Under the pieces are notes generated by a model. It saw nothing but the letters and a program-made list of their open reading frames with translations. It ran no database searches and was not told the origin of the DNA. Positions 42,602-52,175 of a stretch of DNA of 64,000 nucleotides are shown piece after piece. Source of the DNA: Hyphomicrobiales bacterium (lineage in GTDB: Bacteria > Pseudomonadota > Alphaproteobacteria > Rhizobiales > Rhizobiaceae). Location of the stretch: contig UCNG01000006.1 of the NCBI GenBank assembly GCA_900473915.1, positions 62,001 through 126,000 of the forward strand, written 5' to 3'. Numbering within the stretch: position 1 is the first letter of the stretch; every line of letters starts with the position of its first letter. A program made the position numbers and the translations under genes.

Positions 42602-43537
42602 TTACAGGCAGTAATTTCTGCGCTTGCTCCGAAATGCCGACGGAGCAAGCTCATATCGAGCCAAAAACGCGGCCGAAAAATTTGCGGGAACCGGATAACC
42701 ACAAGCGACTGCAATTTCGGCTATGGGGAGGTCGGATGTGGCCAGCAGCCTGCACGCGGTGTCCATCCTGATTTCCGTAAGGAAAGCAAAAGGAGTGCAA
42801 CCTACTTTCTGCCGGAAGAGCCGGGCGAAATGATATTTGCTGATGCAGGCTTCGTTTGCCAAATCCTCAAGTGTCAATTCATCTGCAAATCGCACCGACA
42901 TGAGCTCAATGACACGCGCGAGGCGGCTGTCAGTGATTATGCCCGCTGAACGATTTTCATCCATCCCCGCATTTATCCCGTAGCGGGTTACGAGATGAAC
43001 AGCGAGCCATGCCGCAGCAGTTCCTGCATATAATTCATCCACGCCGCTAAGCATCGCCTGCATGAGATTTGCAAACATCTGGGCGATTGCGGGATCGCGT
43101 TCGACAAGAACATTGAAGGATGGTGTCTGCGCGGATTGCCCGATGCGGCGCAAATGTTCGAACGCTGCCTGCAATTGTCCATGGGGCAGATAGAGCAACG
43201 CACTTTCTGCCATTCGGTTTGGCGCGATGGTCAATCGTCCGCGCGTTGGCTCACCGCCCCTACCCATCCCGATTGAGCCTGGCTGACGAATGGATCGATG
43301 CCATCGTCCGCCGCGATACATGTCGAGATCGTAACGCCCTGCTACAGCAAGGCCAATGGTCTGATCGGGCGTGACAATGGAAGAATAGTCGTCCTTTGAC
43401 GATGTAAACCAGTGACGATCAAGCAGCAGCGATGTCCAGCCGAGTGCCCGGCTCGACTCCTGTCTTACGCTTGGCAGGGCCTTCAAGCAGGCAAGGCTTT
43501 GCGTTGCGATCTTATATCCAGGCTCTGTCACAAGCAT
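42602..43537 (-). CDS. AraC-family transcriptional regulator
   Basis: A 311-residue regulator with an N-terminal sensing domain (residues 1-205) and a C-terminal AraC/XylS DNA-binding domain: two helix-turn-helix units, 'LTLEDLANEACISKYHFARL' and 'LPIAEIAVACGYPVPANFSA', with the family signature spacing. The end 'YELAPSAFRSKRR' matches the P-S-x-F/Y-R motif. AAGGA lies close before the start. It stands alone, divergent from the isochorismatase-type hydrolase 400 bp away, and may activate it. The inducer is unknown. Confidence 0.88.
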   Translation of the reverse strand: MLVTEPGYKIATQSLACLKALPSVRQESSRALGWTSLLLDRHWFTSSKDDYSSIVTPDQTIGLAVAGRYDLDMYRGGRWHRSIRQPGSIGMGRGGEPTRGRLTIAPNRMAESALLYLPHGQLQAAFEHLRRIGQSAQTPSFNVLVERDPAIAQMFANLMQAMLSGVDELYAGTAAAWLAVHLVTRYGINAGMDENRSAGIITDSRLARVIELMSVRFADELTLEDLANEACISKYHFARLFRQKVGCTPFAFLTEIRMDTACRLLATSDLPIAEIAVACGYPVPANFSAAFLARYELAPSAFRSKRRNYCL

Positions 43538-43943
43538 TTTCCTTTTGGTTCATGCAATGACATCTTGCGCAATTCTTATGCGTCGTTGCGCTTCAATTCA
43601 CGTGAACTTATGCGCACGCGCAGATCAGTTTATTAGCAGATTCTGATGCAGCTTTGTGATAAAATTCTAATGGAAACACCATGTCCAGAATGAATTCGAT
43701 GGCACCTGTTTGGATCACAAAAGTCACGGCTAACCGCAGCGCCTATATTGTTGGAGCGGTTATGGCTGATCTGCGTGTCCGGTCTGCTTCAGGCCCCAGG
43801 ACGGCATCCGCTTTTACTGAATTCGGTGCGCTCTGGTGCGGGCTGGCTACAGGCCCGGTCATGCGCGCTGCCGGATATATGGGCAAGTCGTAATGAAACC
43901 AAGTCGGTGTTTGCCCCGCTGACTCCTCGAAAGGAGAATTGCA
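43538..43943. other. Intergenic region between AraC regulator and hydrolase
   Basis: About 400 bp. The first 140 bp are AT-rich and probably hold divergent promoters. A 70-codon open frame (43681-43893) lies here, but it has no good ribosome site and no recognised relatives, so it is not called as a gene. It could be a degraded remnant. Confidence 0.4.
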
Positions 43944-44585
43944 ATGACGAGTGAACCGATCCGCGATCCGGCCAAGGATCGCCTGCTGACGCCGCAGAAT
44001 TCTGCTTTTATCATTATCGATTACCAGCCGGTACAGGTGAACTCGATCGCCTCCATGGATCGCCAGTTGTTGTTGAACAACATAGCGGGCACGGCAAAGG
44101 CTGCCGTCGTCTACGGCTTGCCGATCATCCACTCGACCGTGAACGTGAAAACGGGACTGAACAAACCCCCTGTCCCGCAGGTTCAGAAGGTGTTGGCGGA
44201 TTATCCCACATATGACCGCACGACGATCAATTCGTGGGAAGACGTCGAGTTCCGCAAGGCTGTGGAAGCAACGGGGCGCAAGAAACTGATCATGACAGCC
44301 TTGTGGACGGAGGCGTGTCTGACATTTCCTGCAATCGATGCGCTGGCTGAAGGCTATGAGGTCTATGTTGTGGTCGATGCGGTCGGGGGAACGTCGGTTG
44401 CAGCGCACGATGCCGCCTTGCGCCGTATCGAGCAGGCTGGTGGAAAGATGATCAGTGTTGCGCAGCTGTTCTGCGAACTTCAGCGTGACTGGTCGCGTAG
44501 CAAGACCGTTCCGGCTTTCATGAATCTCTTCATTGAGACCGGCGGTACGGCAGGCATCCAGTTCTCCTATGATCGAGGCGAATGA
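43944..44585 (+). CDS. Isochorismatase-family (YcaC-like) cysteine hydrolase
   Basis: A 213-residue hydrolase of the isochorismatase-like fold. Catalytic triad positions: Asp about 26 in 'AFIIIDYQPVQ', a Lys or charged residue in the middle, and Cys 125 in 'MTALWTEACLTFPAI'. The 'GYEVYVVVDAVGGTSVAAHD' segment is characteristic of the YcaC branch, which forms octamers and acts on small amides of unknown identity. AAAGGAGA precedes the start. It is cytoplasmic and downstream of the divergent AraC gene. Confidence 0.85.
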   Translation: MTSEPIRDPAKDRLLTPQNSAFIIIDYQPVQVNSIASMDRQLLLNNIAGTAKAAVVYGLPIIHSTVNVKTGLNKPPVPQVQKVLADYPTYDRTTINSWEDVEFRKAVEATGRKKLIMTALWTEACLTFPAIDALAEGYEVYVVVDAVGGTSVAAHDAALRRIEQAGGKMISVAQLFCELQRDWSRSKTVPAFMNLFIETGGTAGIQFSYDRGE

Positions 44586-44637
44586 GCCGGTCTGAACACA
44601 TGGCGGCAACCGTTGTCTCCCGGTTGCCGCTCGTCCG

Positions 44638-45240
44638 GGTTCTGTTGCAAAAATTCGATTGGGACGGACAGGGGCTTATCGCTGGACGCAGTTATGCTGC
44701 AAGTGCTGTGAATTATTGTTTGAGTGAAAGCGGTGCGGTTGACCCGAAATTGCCTTGCAGCTTTCGCATCATGTGAACGAACTCAATACCAGTCAGAGTG
44801 ATGCTGGCGGCGGCTTCGGACTTGAAGCCCAGCATCGACCGGATCCGGCGCTTGACACGGCGGTGATCCTGCTCGATGGCATTGTTCATGTATTTGCTGG
44901 ATCGGATAGCGATGGGTCCTCCGGCCTGCCGCAACGGTTTTCCGCATCGCACAGCATGATGGCCATGCGGTTGGTCTGGCTGCCGTCAATGGTGATCCGC
45001 TCCGGCTTGCCATGGCGCGCCAGAGCCTTGCGCAGAAAGCGCTTCGCGGCCTGGAGATCGCGGTTTGCGGTGAAGTAGAACTCGACCGTATCGCCATAGT
45101 TGTCGAGGGCGCGATACAGATAAAACCACGCGCCTTTGACCTTTACAGAAGTCTCGTCGAGGTTCCATTGCCGCGGGACCTCGCCTTTTCTCCGATTGAA
45201 GCAGTCAAGCAGCTTGGGGCTGAAATGCAAAACCCGAGCT
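44638..45240 (-). mobile_element. Truncated IS6-family insertion sequence
   Basis: The left end 44638-44655 (GGTTCTGTTGCAAAAATT) is an IS6-type inverted repeat differing by one base from the copy at 13582. The transposase remnant fills the rest on the minus strand. The right inverted repeat and the N-terminal coding part are missing; similarity stops near 45235, only about 15 bp past the DUF4139 stop codon. The element is inactive. Confidence 0.8.
44713..45240 (-). pseudogene. IS6-family transposase, truncated and frameshifted
   Basis: Two frames together give most of the DDE domain. The upstream frame has 'FSPKLLDCFNRRKGEV', 'WNLDETSVKVKGAWFYLYRA', 'AAKRFLRKALARHGKPERIT' and 'IDGSQTNR'. After a frameshift near 44930-44945 the other frame continues 'GGPIAIRSSKYMNNAIEQDH' and 'RRVKRRIRSMLGFKSEAAAS'. 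The first Asp (LDET), second Asp (IDGS) and Glu (IEQDH) are all recognisable, but the N-terminal HTH part is lost. Confidence 0.8.
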
Positions 45241-45250
45241 TCAAGCCCAA

Positions 45251-47245
45251 TCAAAATTGGCGGATCGTCTCACGCACCTGATCATCAATATGATCCGTGA
45301 CTTTCTTGGCGGCTTCACGTTTTTCGGTGGCCCGAACGATACTCGTTTCGCTCTCTTCAAGAATTTTCAGATACTTGGTTTTCAAGTCGCTATTCTCGGG
45401 GACGGCACCGATGTTTTCTCGGATGCGCTCCTGCTCTTCGGCAAGCCGCTGAATATCTTCACTGGCTTTTTCCAATTCCCTGTGCGCATCGACCTGCTTC
45501 CTGCGTACCTCGGCCAGCTGTGCAAGCTTTTCCGCTACTCCCTTGTCGGCGGCGGAAGACGACCAGCCAAGCAGAACGTCCGGTTCCGCGTCAGCCAGTG
45601 TGTAGCTGTTGCTTAGGAGCAATTCGTCTACCGCGGTGACGGAAGCTTCGCCCCCCGCTTCAACATTTGCCTGCAACCGGTGATGCGTGGCGGTTCGACC
45701 GTTCTCTGCTTGCGACACAAACGACCAGCCATCACGAACCGGATGTTCGATCACGATTGTCCGTTCACCATCCAGAGCACCCGAAATCGTGTAGGTTGTG
45801 GTTTCCAGCAGTTTTTCTGTCGTGCGGATCGTTCCATCCACGATTTTGATATCCACGATCTTCTGCGTCGGTCTGCGATCCTCGGTTATGGTCACTTTCC
45901 GGTCAGTGGCAAAACTTGCCATGCGTGTATCGCCCTTGGGCAAGCCCGCGAGTTCGGCATCACCAATATAGCCTGCACTGGCATCATAAACGGTCAGGAT
46001 ACCGCCCGGCATGCTTGCGCCGGTCGAATTGCTAATCTTGATCGCTGCAATCGGATGGCGCAGCTTGCTTCCCGCACTATAGACAGAAACCATCCGTGCT
46101 TCCACCGATGCATCCGCGATAGGGACCGAGAGGGTATCGCCATTTGCCAGATCGTAGCTGCCGGGCAAGTCGAACGTGGCTGAAGTATCGCTCTCGGTGG
46201 CTGTTGCGCCAGTCTCGGCCTCGCCCGTCGCGCCCCCATCGCCAGCAGGAGCCGGCGCTACTGCCGCCTGGTCCGCTACAGTCTCCATGGTTGGCGCCAT
46301 CATGGCTTTTTTATCGGAAGCGGCGTGCGTCCGAACTCGATTTGACAAGTTGCCTGTATCGGGAGCCGCCACATTATCCGACGCCGTGTTGACGACGACT
46401 TCAGACCGTTCTTTCCAGTAGAGCTGATGCAAGCGCTGTTTCAGAGTAACGGGATCGGCGGAGGACAGCGCGATCTTCACACCTTTCCAATCTACTCCGC
46501 TGGCATTTTCAAGTATGGCCCACGCCTGAAGACGAGCTTTGGCGTCCTTGCCGACGACCACCCGATAGGCTGTCTTCCAGATCGGCGCAGCGATCACATA
46601 GCTAAGCCGAACTTCTTGTCCACCAGCTCCGGCAATATGTACATTAACGACACGTGCACCGTCATTCTTTGCGCGTCCCGTCGCCGCAACCGCCTCGGCC
46701 AGTTTCTGGCGCATCTCCGGATCTTCGACTGTCAGCGCGGCATCGTCGCCCAATTTGAGTGTGTCAATCCTGTCGTCCTTGCCAAGCACCGTCAGCAATG
46801 CACGTTCTGCCGTTTTCTCGCTGCCGCGCGTTTCCACGCCAAGAACCTTGCCCATCACTGTTTTTCCGCCACTCGTGACCGATACCACCGTGCCTTGCAT
46901 GGACGCGAGCAGTGCAGGCGCTGACACCAGAGTTTCAGGCGTGAACGGCAGGCCCTTGAAAGTCTCCTCGAGAGGCCTGGGTCCGGCGAGCGATATCCGA
47001 TCGATCGTTCCAGCGTTGCCATTCAAGACGAGGCTTTTCAGAATATCGTCCACCTGGTCGAAAGGCACTTCGATCTGTATCGTTCCGTCAGCCGTTAGGG
47101 TGGCTTTTCTGGAAATTTCCGCCAGTCCGCCAGAGGACAACCGGATCGCGTCGATCCCACCGCTATCACCCGCTACGGCGATACCGGAAAGTGCAGTACC
47201 AAGGAGCAGTGCGGCAGCCCCGGCTACATGGATGCGTTGGAACAC
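45251..47245 (-). CDS. Exported DUF4139 protein
   Basis: A 664-residue exported protein: signal peptide of about 25 residues ('AAALLLGTALSGIAVAG'), a DUF4139-type beta-rich domain ('VRLSYVIAAPIWKTAYRVVV', 'WAILENASGVDWKGVKIALS'), an Ala/Gly/Thr-rich linker (about residues 300-350), a second beta domain, and a C-terminal coiled coil (about 570-655). Family members are periplasmic or envelope proteins of unknown function. The end (ETIRQF) looks natural for the family. The IS6 fragment begins about 11-15 bp past the stop codon, so the gene itself seems intact. Confidence 0.8.
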   Translation of the reverse strand: MFQRIHVAGAAALLLGTALSGIAVAGDSGGIDAIRLSSGGLAEISRKATLTADGTIQIEVPFDQVDDILKSLVLNGNAGTIDRISLAGPRPLEETFKGLPFTPETLVSAPALLASMQGTVVSVTSGGKTVMGKVLGVETRGSEKTAERALLTVLGKDDRIDTLKLGDDAALTVEDPEMRQKLAEAVAATGRAKNDGARVVNVHIAGAGGQEVRLSYVIAAPIWKTAYRVVVGKDAKARLQAWAILENASGVDWKGVKIALSSADPVTLKQRLHQLYWKERSEVVVNTASDNVAAPDTGNLSNRVRTHAASDKKAMMAPTMETVADQAAVAPAPAGDGGATGEAETGATATESDTSATFDLPGSYDLANGDTLSVPIADASVEARMVSVYSAGSKLRHPIAAIKISNSTGASMPGGILTVYDASAGYIGDAELAGLPKGDTRMASFATDRKVTITEDRRPTQKIVDIKIVDGTIRTTEKLLETTTYTISGALDGERTIVIEHPVRDGWSFVSQAENGRTATHHRLQANVEAGGEASVTAVDELLLSNSYTLADAEPDVLLGWSSSAADKGVAEKLAQLAEVRRKQVDAHRELEKASEDIQRLAEEQERIRENIGAVPENSDLKTKYLKILEESETSIVRATEKREAAKKVTDHIDDQVRETIRQF

Positions 47246-47431
47246 GGTTAAATCTCCTCAGAACAGAATCGGCGTAGGGCCTTATCGTTTTCGGAATTTC
47301 GGTCAAAACTTCGGCTTCGTCGTGGCTTTTTCCGCCATACAGACGTTAATCATCGATTTGATCCCAGAATAGGAAGCCTGCATAGACATCCACAAGTGTC
47401 TTATGGAGGATGGCCAGCCCCGATACGACGG

Positions 47432-47451
47432 AAGGCCGGACGAGCGGCCTT
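47432..47451 (-). terminator. Hairpin after the acylase operon
   Basis: Perfect 7-bp stem (AAGGCCG / CGGCCTT) with a 6-base loop, five bases beyond the penicillin-acylase stop. No T-run. Confidence 0.5.
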
Positions 47452-47456
47452 GTTGG

Positions 47457-49787
47457 CTATGCTTCCAGCATAATCGTGTGCACGGTCGCAGCCTGCACGG
47501 CTTTTGGCGAATAGACCAGGGGACAATGGTCGCCCTCAAGCCAGCGAGGAAGAAGGTCCTTATAATGGGGCGAGCCGGGCAGGCCAGACTGTCCCGGATT
47601 GTTGACAAACAGGCTGTTGTCCCATTCTCCCACATCGATCACTATCCGAACCGACGGACCAGCCAGAACAGAAAAATCATTGAAGCGATAATTGGCATAA
47701 TTGAGGGTGGAGCTGCTACCGCCCAACTCCAAAGCCTCGAGGGACCAAGCCTCCTCCGTCAGAGATTGCAAGGGATGAGACAGCTTGAGTTGATGAACAC
47801 GGCCCCAAGACCATTCCTCCGGTCTCTCTCCCATCAATGACACGCATTCTGCCCAGGCGTCATCAAGACTTTGTGCAATATCCTTGTGGACATTTCCAAC
47901 CGGCTCCGCTTCTTCCAGCCATTCCACGATGCTGGGAGCATCGAACGGCATGAGCATCGGAATGATATGGGGCTCCGCGCCTTCCCTTCGGGCGACAAAT
48001 GGGCCGAGATGTTTGCTGAGCCAAACTTCAAATAAAGCGGCAGGAGCTGAATTTGCTGCCAGATTACCGTCCCAGTTTCGAAGCAGTTGCCATGCGGCGG
48101 TTTCGTCCGTCACCTCCATCGCTTTCAGGCATTTCAGAGCGCGCGCAGCAATCGGCGAAAAGGTCGAACATTGTAATTCCACGCAATCCTCAAGGGAAAT
48201 CAGCGTATCGCGCGACAGTTCCCGATGCAACGTATCATGCCTGCTGCTGTCGAGCCATTCATAGCCAATGGTCGGGCTTGCGGCAGCCCACTCATCCGGT
48301 ACGTTCATCGCATTGGCGGTCGCGATGAAACCACGCGCGGGATTGATCTCGGACGGCCCTGCTTGCGGGAGCAGATAACCGTTCCATTCGTAGCGCCCAT
48401 CACCGGGAACGGGTAACAAGCCATCCCAATTCTGACGTATGGGCGACGCACCGGAAGGTTTCCATGCAATCTTATTGGTCGTATCCGCGTAAATGTGATT
48501 GACGGACGGACAGCCCCATCCATTCAACGCTTCGGCGTATTCCGCATAGCTCCTTGCCTTCATGACGGAGAGGCTGGCCATGTAAGGTGCCATACCAGCA
48601 TCCATCCAGACGGTTCGCAATCCAAAAGCCCTGTTGTTCTCAGCATCCCGATAGATGACAGGGCCATGGCGGGTAAACTCCAGCGTCACCGTCTGGTCTG
48701 GACAACCTTTTACTGGAATGGCTTCCGTAATGGTCGTGACTTTTTCCCAACCATCCCGATAGGCATATTGCTCAGGATCATCTTCACGGGTCCGATAGAC
48801 ATAGATATCTTCCTGATCCGCCCCGAAAATGGTGAGCCCGAAAGCGGCAGTCCCGTTATGGCCCATCGATATCCCCGGTACCATTGGTTCACCGGCACCG
48901 ATCACATCAAGGCCCGGCGCAGACAGATGCACTACGTAACGGATAGACGGCAAGACATGCGTTCGATGCGGATCAAGCGCCAGTATCGGGCGCCCTGTAG
49001 TGGTTTTCTCGGCTGAGATTGCCCAATTGTTTGAGCCTTCTTCGAAGGAAGCCCTGATGATCTCTCCAGAGGGCGCAACGGTCGTCCAGAGAGCTGCGTT
49101 CTCAAGCGTGGCCGCAAGCCTGTCACGGGAAAAGGTCGCCGGACTGACGGCAAGGTTGAAATCACGCAAAACTCGATCCGTCATGATCGCCGGATCAAAC
49201 CCGTTGACCGGCTTTGAGACAACGCCATGCGACAACTGCTTGCGCAACCTATCAAGCCTTGCGCCAAGCTCGCTTCCAACAGCGGCCATCACCTTTGACC
49301 GTAACAATTCGGAAGATGCATTGCGTGTCAGCGAGTGGGTTCGCACACGCACCACATCTTCCGCCTTCCATCGGTCGGGGCGATGGCCAAGCAGCGTAAA
49401 TTCCGGCGGAAGTGGTATCGAACCCGCATCGCAGGCATCAATATAGGTATTGATCCCGTTGGCGAATGCGGAGCAGATTTCTTCCGAGTGAGGACCGTAG
49501 GCTTTCCATTCGGGTGCCATATCGCCACGATAGAGAAACAGCCGCGCTGCCCTGTCCTGTTCGAGATAGCCGGGACCGAAATCCCGCGCCAGCAGACCAA
49601 GACCGCGCTTGCGCGCGATATCGATCTGCCAGAGGCGATCACGTGCGGCATTCCAGCCTTGCGCGAAGAAAAGATCATGAAGATTGTTCGCCTGGATATG
49701 GGCTACTCCCCACCGATCCACCCTGATCGTAACATCTTCCTTAAGGCCTGGAACCTCATGGGCTGCAAGTCGCTTCTCGTCGCGCAT
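47457..49787 (-). CDS. Penicillin acylase-family Ntn hydrolase
   Basis: A 776-residue member of the penicillin/cephalosporin/acyl-homoserine-lactone acylase family (S45). The nucleophile is Ser 252 in 'EEGSNNWAISAEKT'; in the family the precursor is cut just before this Ser to give an alpha chain (here about 250 residues) and a beta chain. Other features: 'VTIRVDRWGVAHIQANN' at the start, 'HNGTAAFGLTIFGADQEDIY' and 'YADTTNKIAWKPSG'. No signal peptide is visible, whereas most family members are periplasmic, so it may act in the cytoplasm on an imported compound. Last gene of the import operon. Substrate (N-acyl peptide, beta-lactam, AHL) cannot be told. Confidence 0.85.
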   Translation of the reverse strand: MRDEKRLAAHEVPGLKEDVTIRVDRWGVAHIQANNLHDLFFAQGWNAARDRLWQIDIARKRGLGLLARDFGPGYLEQDRAARLFLYRGDMAPEWKAYGPHSEEICSAFANGINTYIDACDAGSIPLPPEFTLLGHRPDRWKAEDVVRVRTHSLTRNASSELLRSKVMAAVGSELGARLDRLRKQLSHGVVSKPVNGFDPAIMTDRVLRDFNLAVSPATFSRDRLAATLENAALWTTVAPSGEIIRASFEEGSNNWAISAEKTTTGRPILALDPHRTHVLPSIRYVVHLSAPGLDVIGAGEPMVPGISMGHNGTAAFGLTIFGADQEDIYVYRTREDDPEQYAYRDGWEKVTTITEAIPVKGCPDQTVTLEFTRHGPVIYRDAENNRAFGLRTVWMDAGMAPYMASLSVMKARSYAEYAEALNGWGCPSVNHIYADTTNKIAWKPSGASPIRQNWDGLLPVPGDGRYEWNGYLLPQAGPSEINPARGFIATANAMNVPDEWAAASPTIGYEWLDSSRHDTLHRELSRDTLISLEDCVELQCSTFSPIAARALKCLKAMEVTDETAAWQLLRNWDGNLAANSAPAALFEVWLSKHLGPFVARREGAEPHIIPMLMPFDAPSIVEWLEEAEPVGNVHKDIAQSLDDAWAECVSLMGERPEEWSWGRVHQLKLSHPLQSLTEEAWSLEALELGGSSSTLNYANYRFNDFSVLAGPSVRIVIDVGEWDNSLFVNNPGQSGLPGSPHYKDLLPRWLEGDHCPLVYSPKAVQAATVHTIMLEA

Positions 49788-49804
49788 GGCCGCATCCGTT
49801 TTGT

Positions 49805-50938
49805 TCAGTTGAGCCGCAGAAACAGCCCTGCGTGGAGACGCGCCCGTTCTATCAGGCTGTCCTCGAAGATATGTTCACCCAGGGTATGGAGACCTTCGCC
49901 CCGAACGCCGATGGAATCGAGCGTCGGCACGCCAAGTGCGCCTGTGAAATTGCCGTCCGAACCACCACCCGAACTCTGGGCCGTCATCGTGAAACCTATC
50001 TCCTTCGCAATATCGTTGGCGAAGTTGAAGAGCTCCATGTCCTGCGGCTGCCCGTGATCCCAAACCGGGCGCGTGACGCCACGCGTCACGATGAATTCCA
50101 CATCATCTTTCACGCCGGCAAGCGCCAAGATGCGAGAAACACCCTCTTCCAGATCCTGCTGGGTCTTGGCCATGCTGAGTGCTTCCGCCTTGCAGCTCGA
50201 AGATACGCAATTGACCCATTGTCCCGCATGAATGACACCGACCGAGAAGGTGCAGTCATCTGTGGTGAGCGCTTCAATATCGATGATCTTTTCCGCCATG
50301 CGGCGGATGGCGGAACGGCCTTCCTGAAGCATCCAGCCAGCATGGCTCGGACGTCCAACGGTTTCGAGATTATAGCGCGCAATCGCGTAACGCCCCACGA
50401 CGGCCCCGCCGTCGCGACGCGCCGGCTCAGGAACAAGCACATATTTGTTTTTTAGTGCTTCCTGTTCGATCAAATCACGTGTGGAGGGCGTTCCGACTTC
50501 TTCATCGGGCGTCAGCAGGAACGTCACCGGCAGCTTTGTCGCCAGCCCCGAACGGGCGATCTGGCGCATTGCCTCGAGGGCCACGAAATTGCCGCCCTTC
50601 ATATCCTGGATGCCCGGCCCGTAAATCTTGCCGTCATCGCGGCGATAGGGGTTCACATTGATGACGCCGAGCGGATGGACCGTATCGAGGTGGCCGGAAA
50701 CCAGAATACCCGGCCTGCCCTGATCCGCATGGGGAAAACGGGCGCGCAACGACCCGCCAAAGCCCATGCGTCCGGGTATGATTTCCACGCTCGCACCGGC
50801 AGTAGCAAAATCATAGGCCGCAGTGTCAACCATGCGGTTCACAGCGGTCGCGTCGAAGGTCGGACTTTCTGTTTCGATCCATGGACGCAAGCGGGCAATC
50901 ATATCATCGAGATCAAACGGCAATTCATGCGCACTCAT
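49805..50938 (-). CDS. M20 peptidase, carboxypeptidase G2 type
   Basis: A 377-residue cytoplasmic zinc hydrolase: 'GILVSGHLDTVHPLG' (His), 'YGPGIQDMKGGNFVAL' (Asp), 'LLTPDEEVGTPSTRDLIEQE' (catalytic Glu pair) and 'VLVPEPARRDG' (Glu/Asp). The pattern is that of glutamate carboxypeptidase / carboxypeptidase G2, which removes C-terminal glutamate from N-acyl or pteroyl peptides. Start ATG overlaps the stop of the upstream M20D gene by 4 bp; the acylase gene starts 17 bp beyond its stop. Part of the uptake and degradation operon. Confidence 0.88.
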   Translation of the reverse strand: MSAHELPFDLDDMIARLRPWIETESPTFDATAVNRMVDTAAYDFATAGASVEIIPGRMGFGGSLRARFPHADQGRPGILVSGHLDTVHPLGVINVNPYRRDDGKIYGPGIQDMKGGNFVALEAMRQIARSGLATKLPVTFLLTPDEEVGTPSTRDLIEQEALKNKYVLVPEPARRDGGAVVGRYAIARYNLETVGRPSHAGWMLQEGRSAIRRMAEKIIDIEALTTDDCTFSVGVIHAGQWVNCVSSSCKAEALSMAKTQQDLEEGVSRILALAGVKDDVEFIVTRGVTRPVWDHGQPQDMELFNFANDIAKEIGFTMTAQSSGGGSDGNFTGALGVPTLDSIGVRGEGLHTLGEHIFEDSLIERARLHAGLFLRLN

Positions 50939-52116
50939 GCGGAAAGTTCCTTATTCACTGGCAAACGGGTTTCCACGATCCGGGCATAGATCGACGATCC
51001 GATTGGCAACGTCGCGGGATCGAGCGTAAAGGCGGGATTGTGGAGGGCGGCTTTGCCGCCATGCAGCACATTGATGTAAGCACCGGGAACGCGGGCGAGC
51101 ATGTCGGCGAAATCCTCGCTGCCCATGAAGGCGGGGCAATCCTCGGTCACGTTTTCCTCGCCCAGCACACCGCGTGCTGCCGCGATATAAGCGTCGGTTA
51201 ATTCATGATCGTTGCGCAGAACATCAAACACGTTGCGGATATCGACATCGACAGTAATGCCGAAACCTGCAGCGATACCGGCACAGATCTCGCGCAGGCG
51301 GGTTTCGGCAAGATCGCAGACCCGCTTTTCGAAATAACGGATCGTGCCGGTGATCGTGGCGACTTCCGGCACGATGTTATAGGCGCTGCCGGTATGGAAT
51401 TGCGTACAGGAGACGACACAGGCTTCCGTAGCTGGAATATTGCGGGACACAATGGTCTGCAGTTGGCCGACGAGATCGGCACCGATCACCAGCACGTCAC
51501 GCGCATTATGCGGCTGGGCCGCATGGCTGCCCTTGCCGGTCAGCTTGATGTCGAAGAAGCTGGCGCCCGCCATGGCTGCGCCCTTGCGGATCGCGGCTTT
51601 GCCCAGTGTACCAAGAGGCTGATTGTGCATTCCATAGATTTCATCACAGGGAAATCGCTCAAAAAGCCCTTCCGAAATCATCCTGCGCGCTCCACCAAGG
51701 CCTTCTTCGGCTGGCTGGAAGACTAAAACCGCGCTGCCTTCGAAATTGCGCGTTGCCGCCAGATACTGTGCGGCGCCAAGCAGCATTGTCGTGTGTCCGT
51801 CATGACCGCACGCATGCATGCGCCCCGGATTCTGCGAGGTGTAAGGGACGCCGGAAATCTCATCGATGGGCAGTGCGTCCATATCGGCGCGCAGGCCGAT
51901 GCGGCGATTGCCACCATTGCGTCCCTTCAGTATGCCGACGACGCCGGTGCTGGCGATGCCGGTATGAACTTCATCGAAACCCCATCTTTCCAGCAGACCG
52001 GCCACAACGCCGGAAGCGTGCTTCTCCTCGAAGCCAATTTCGGGATGACGATGGAGATCTTCGAAAACCGCGCGCATCTCGCCGGCTTTCTCCTCAATAA
52101 ACGGTATGATGGGCAT
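50935..52116 (-). CDS. M20D amidohydrolase (hippurate hydrolase / IAA-amino acid hydrolase type)
   Basis: A 393-residue amidohydrolase: 'IGLRADMDALPIDEISGVPY', 'HACGHDGHTTMLLGAAQY' (metal Cys and His), 'VFQPAEEGLGGARRMISEGL' (catalytic Glu) and 'YGMHNQPLG' (His). Enzymes of this branch cleave N-acyl or N-aroyl amino acids. The start at 52116 (MPIIPFIEEK) follows AGGAAT; the frame is open to 52161. It lies 59 bp downstream of the ATPase gene and overlaps the next M20 gene. Confidence 0.9.
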   Translation of the reverse strand: MPIIPFIEEKAGEMRAVFEDLHRHPEIGFEEKHASGVVAGLLERWGFDEVHTGIASTGVVGILKGRNGGNRRIGLRADMDALPIDEISGVPYTSQNPGRMHACGHDGHTTMLLGAAQYLAATRNFEGSAVLVFQPAEEGLGGARRMISEGLFERFPCDEIYGMHNQPLGTLGKAAIRKGAAMAGASFFDIKLTGKGSHAAQPHNARDVLVIGADLVGQLQTIVSRNIPATEACVVSCTQFHTGSAYNIVPEVATITGTIRYFEKRVCDLAETRLREICAGIAAGFGITVDVDIRNVFDVLRNDHELTDAYIAAARGVLGEENVTEDCPAFMGSEDFADMLARVPGAYINVLHGGKAALHNPAFTLDPATLPIGSSIYARIVETRLPVNKELSA

Positions 52117-52175
52117 GATTTCATTCCTGTTTGAAACTTTGAAGAGGACCAGGGCTGCCACCGGCAGCCCTTCGA

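Noticed and set aside
43681-43893. A 70-codon open frame between AraC and isochorismatase genes
   Set aside because: No convincing ribosome site, odd composition and no recognised family; kept only as a note on the intergenic region.
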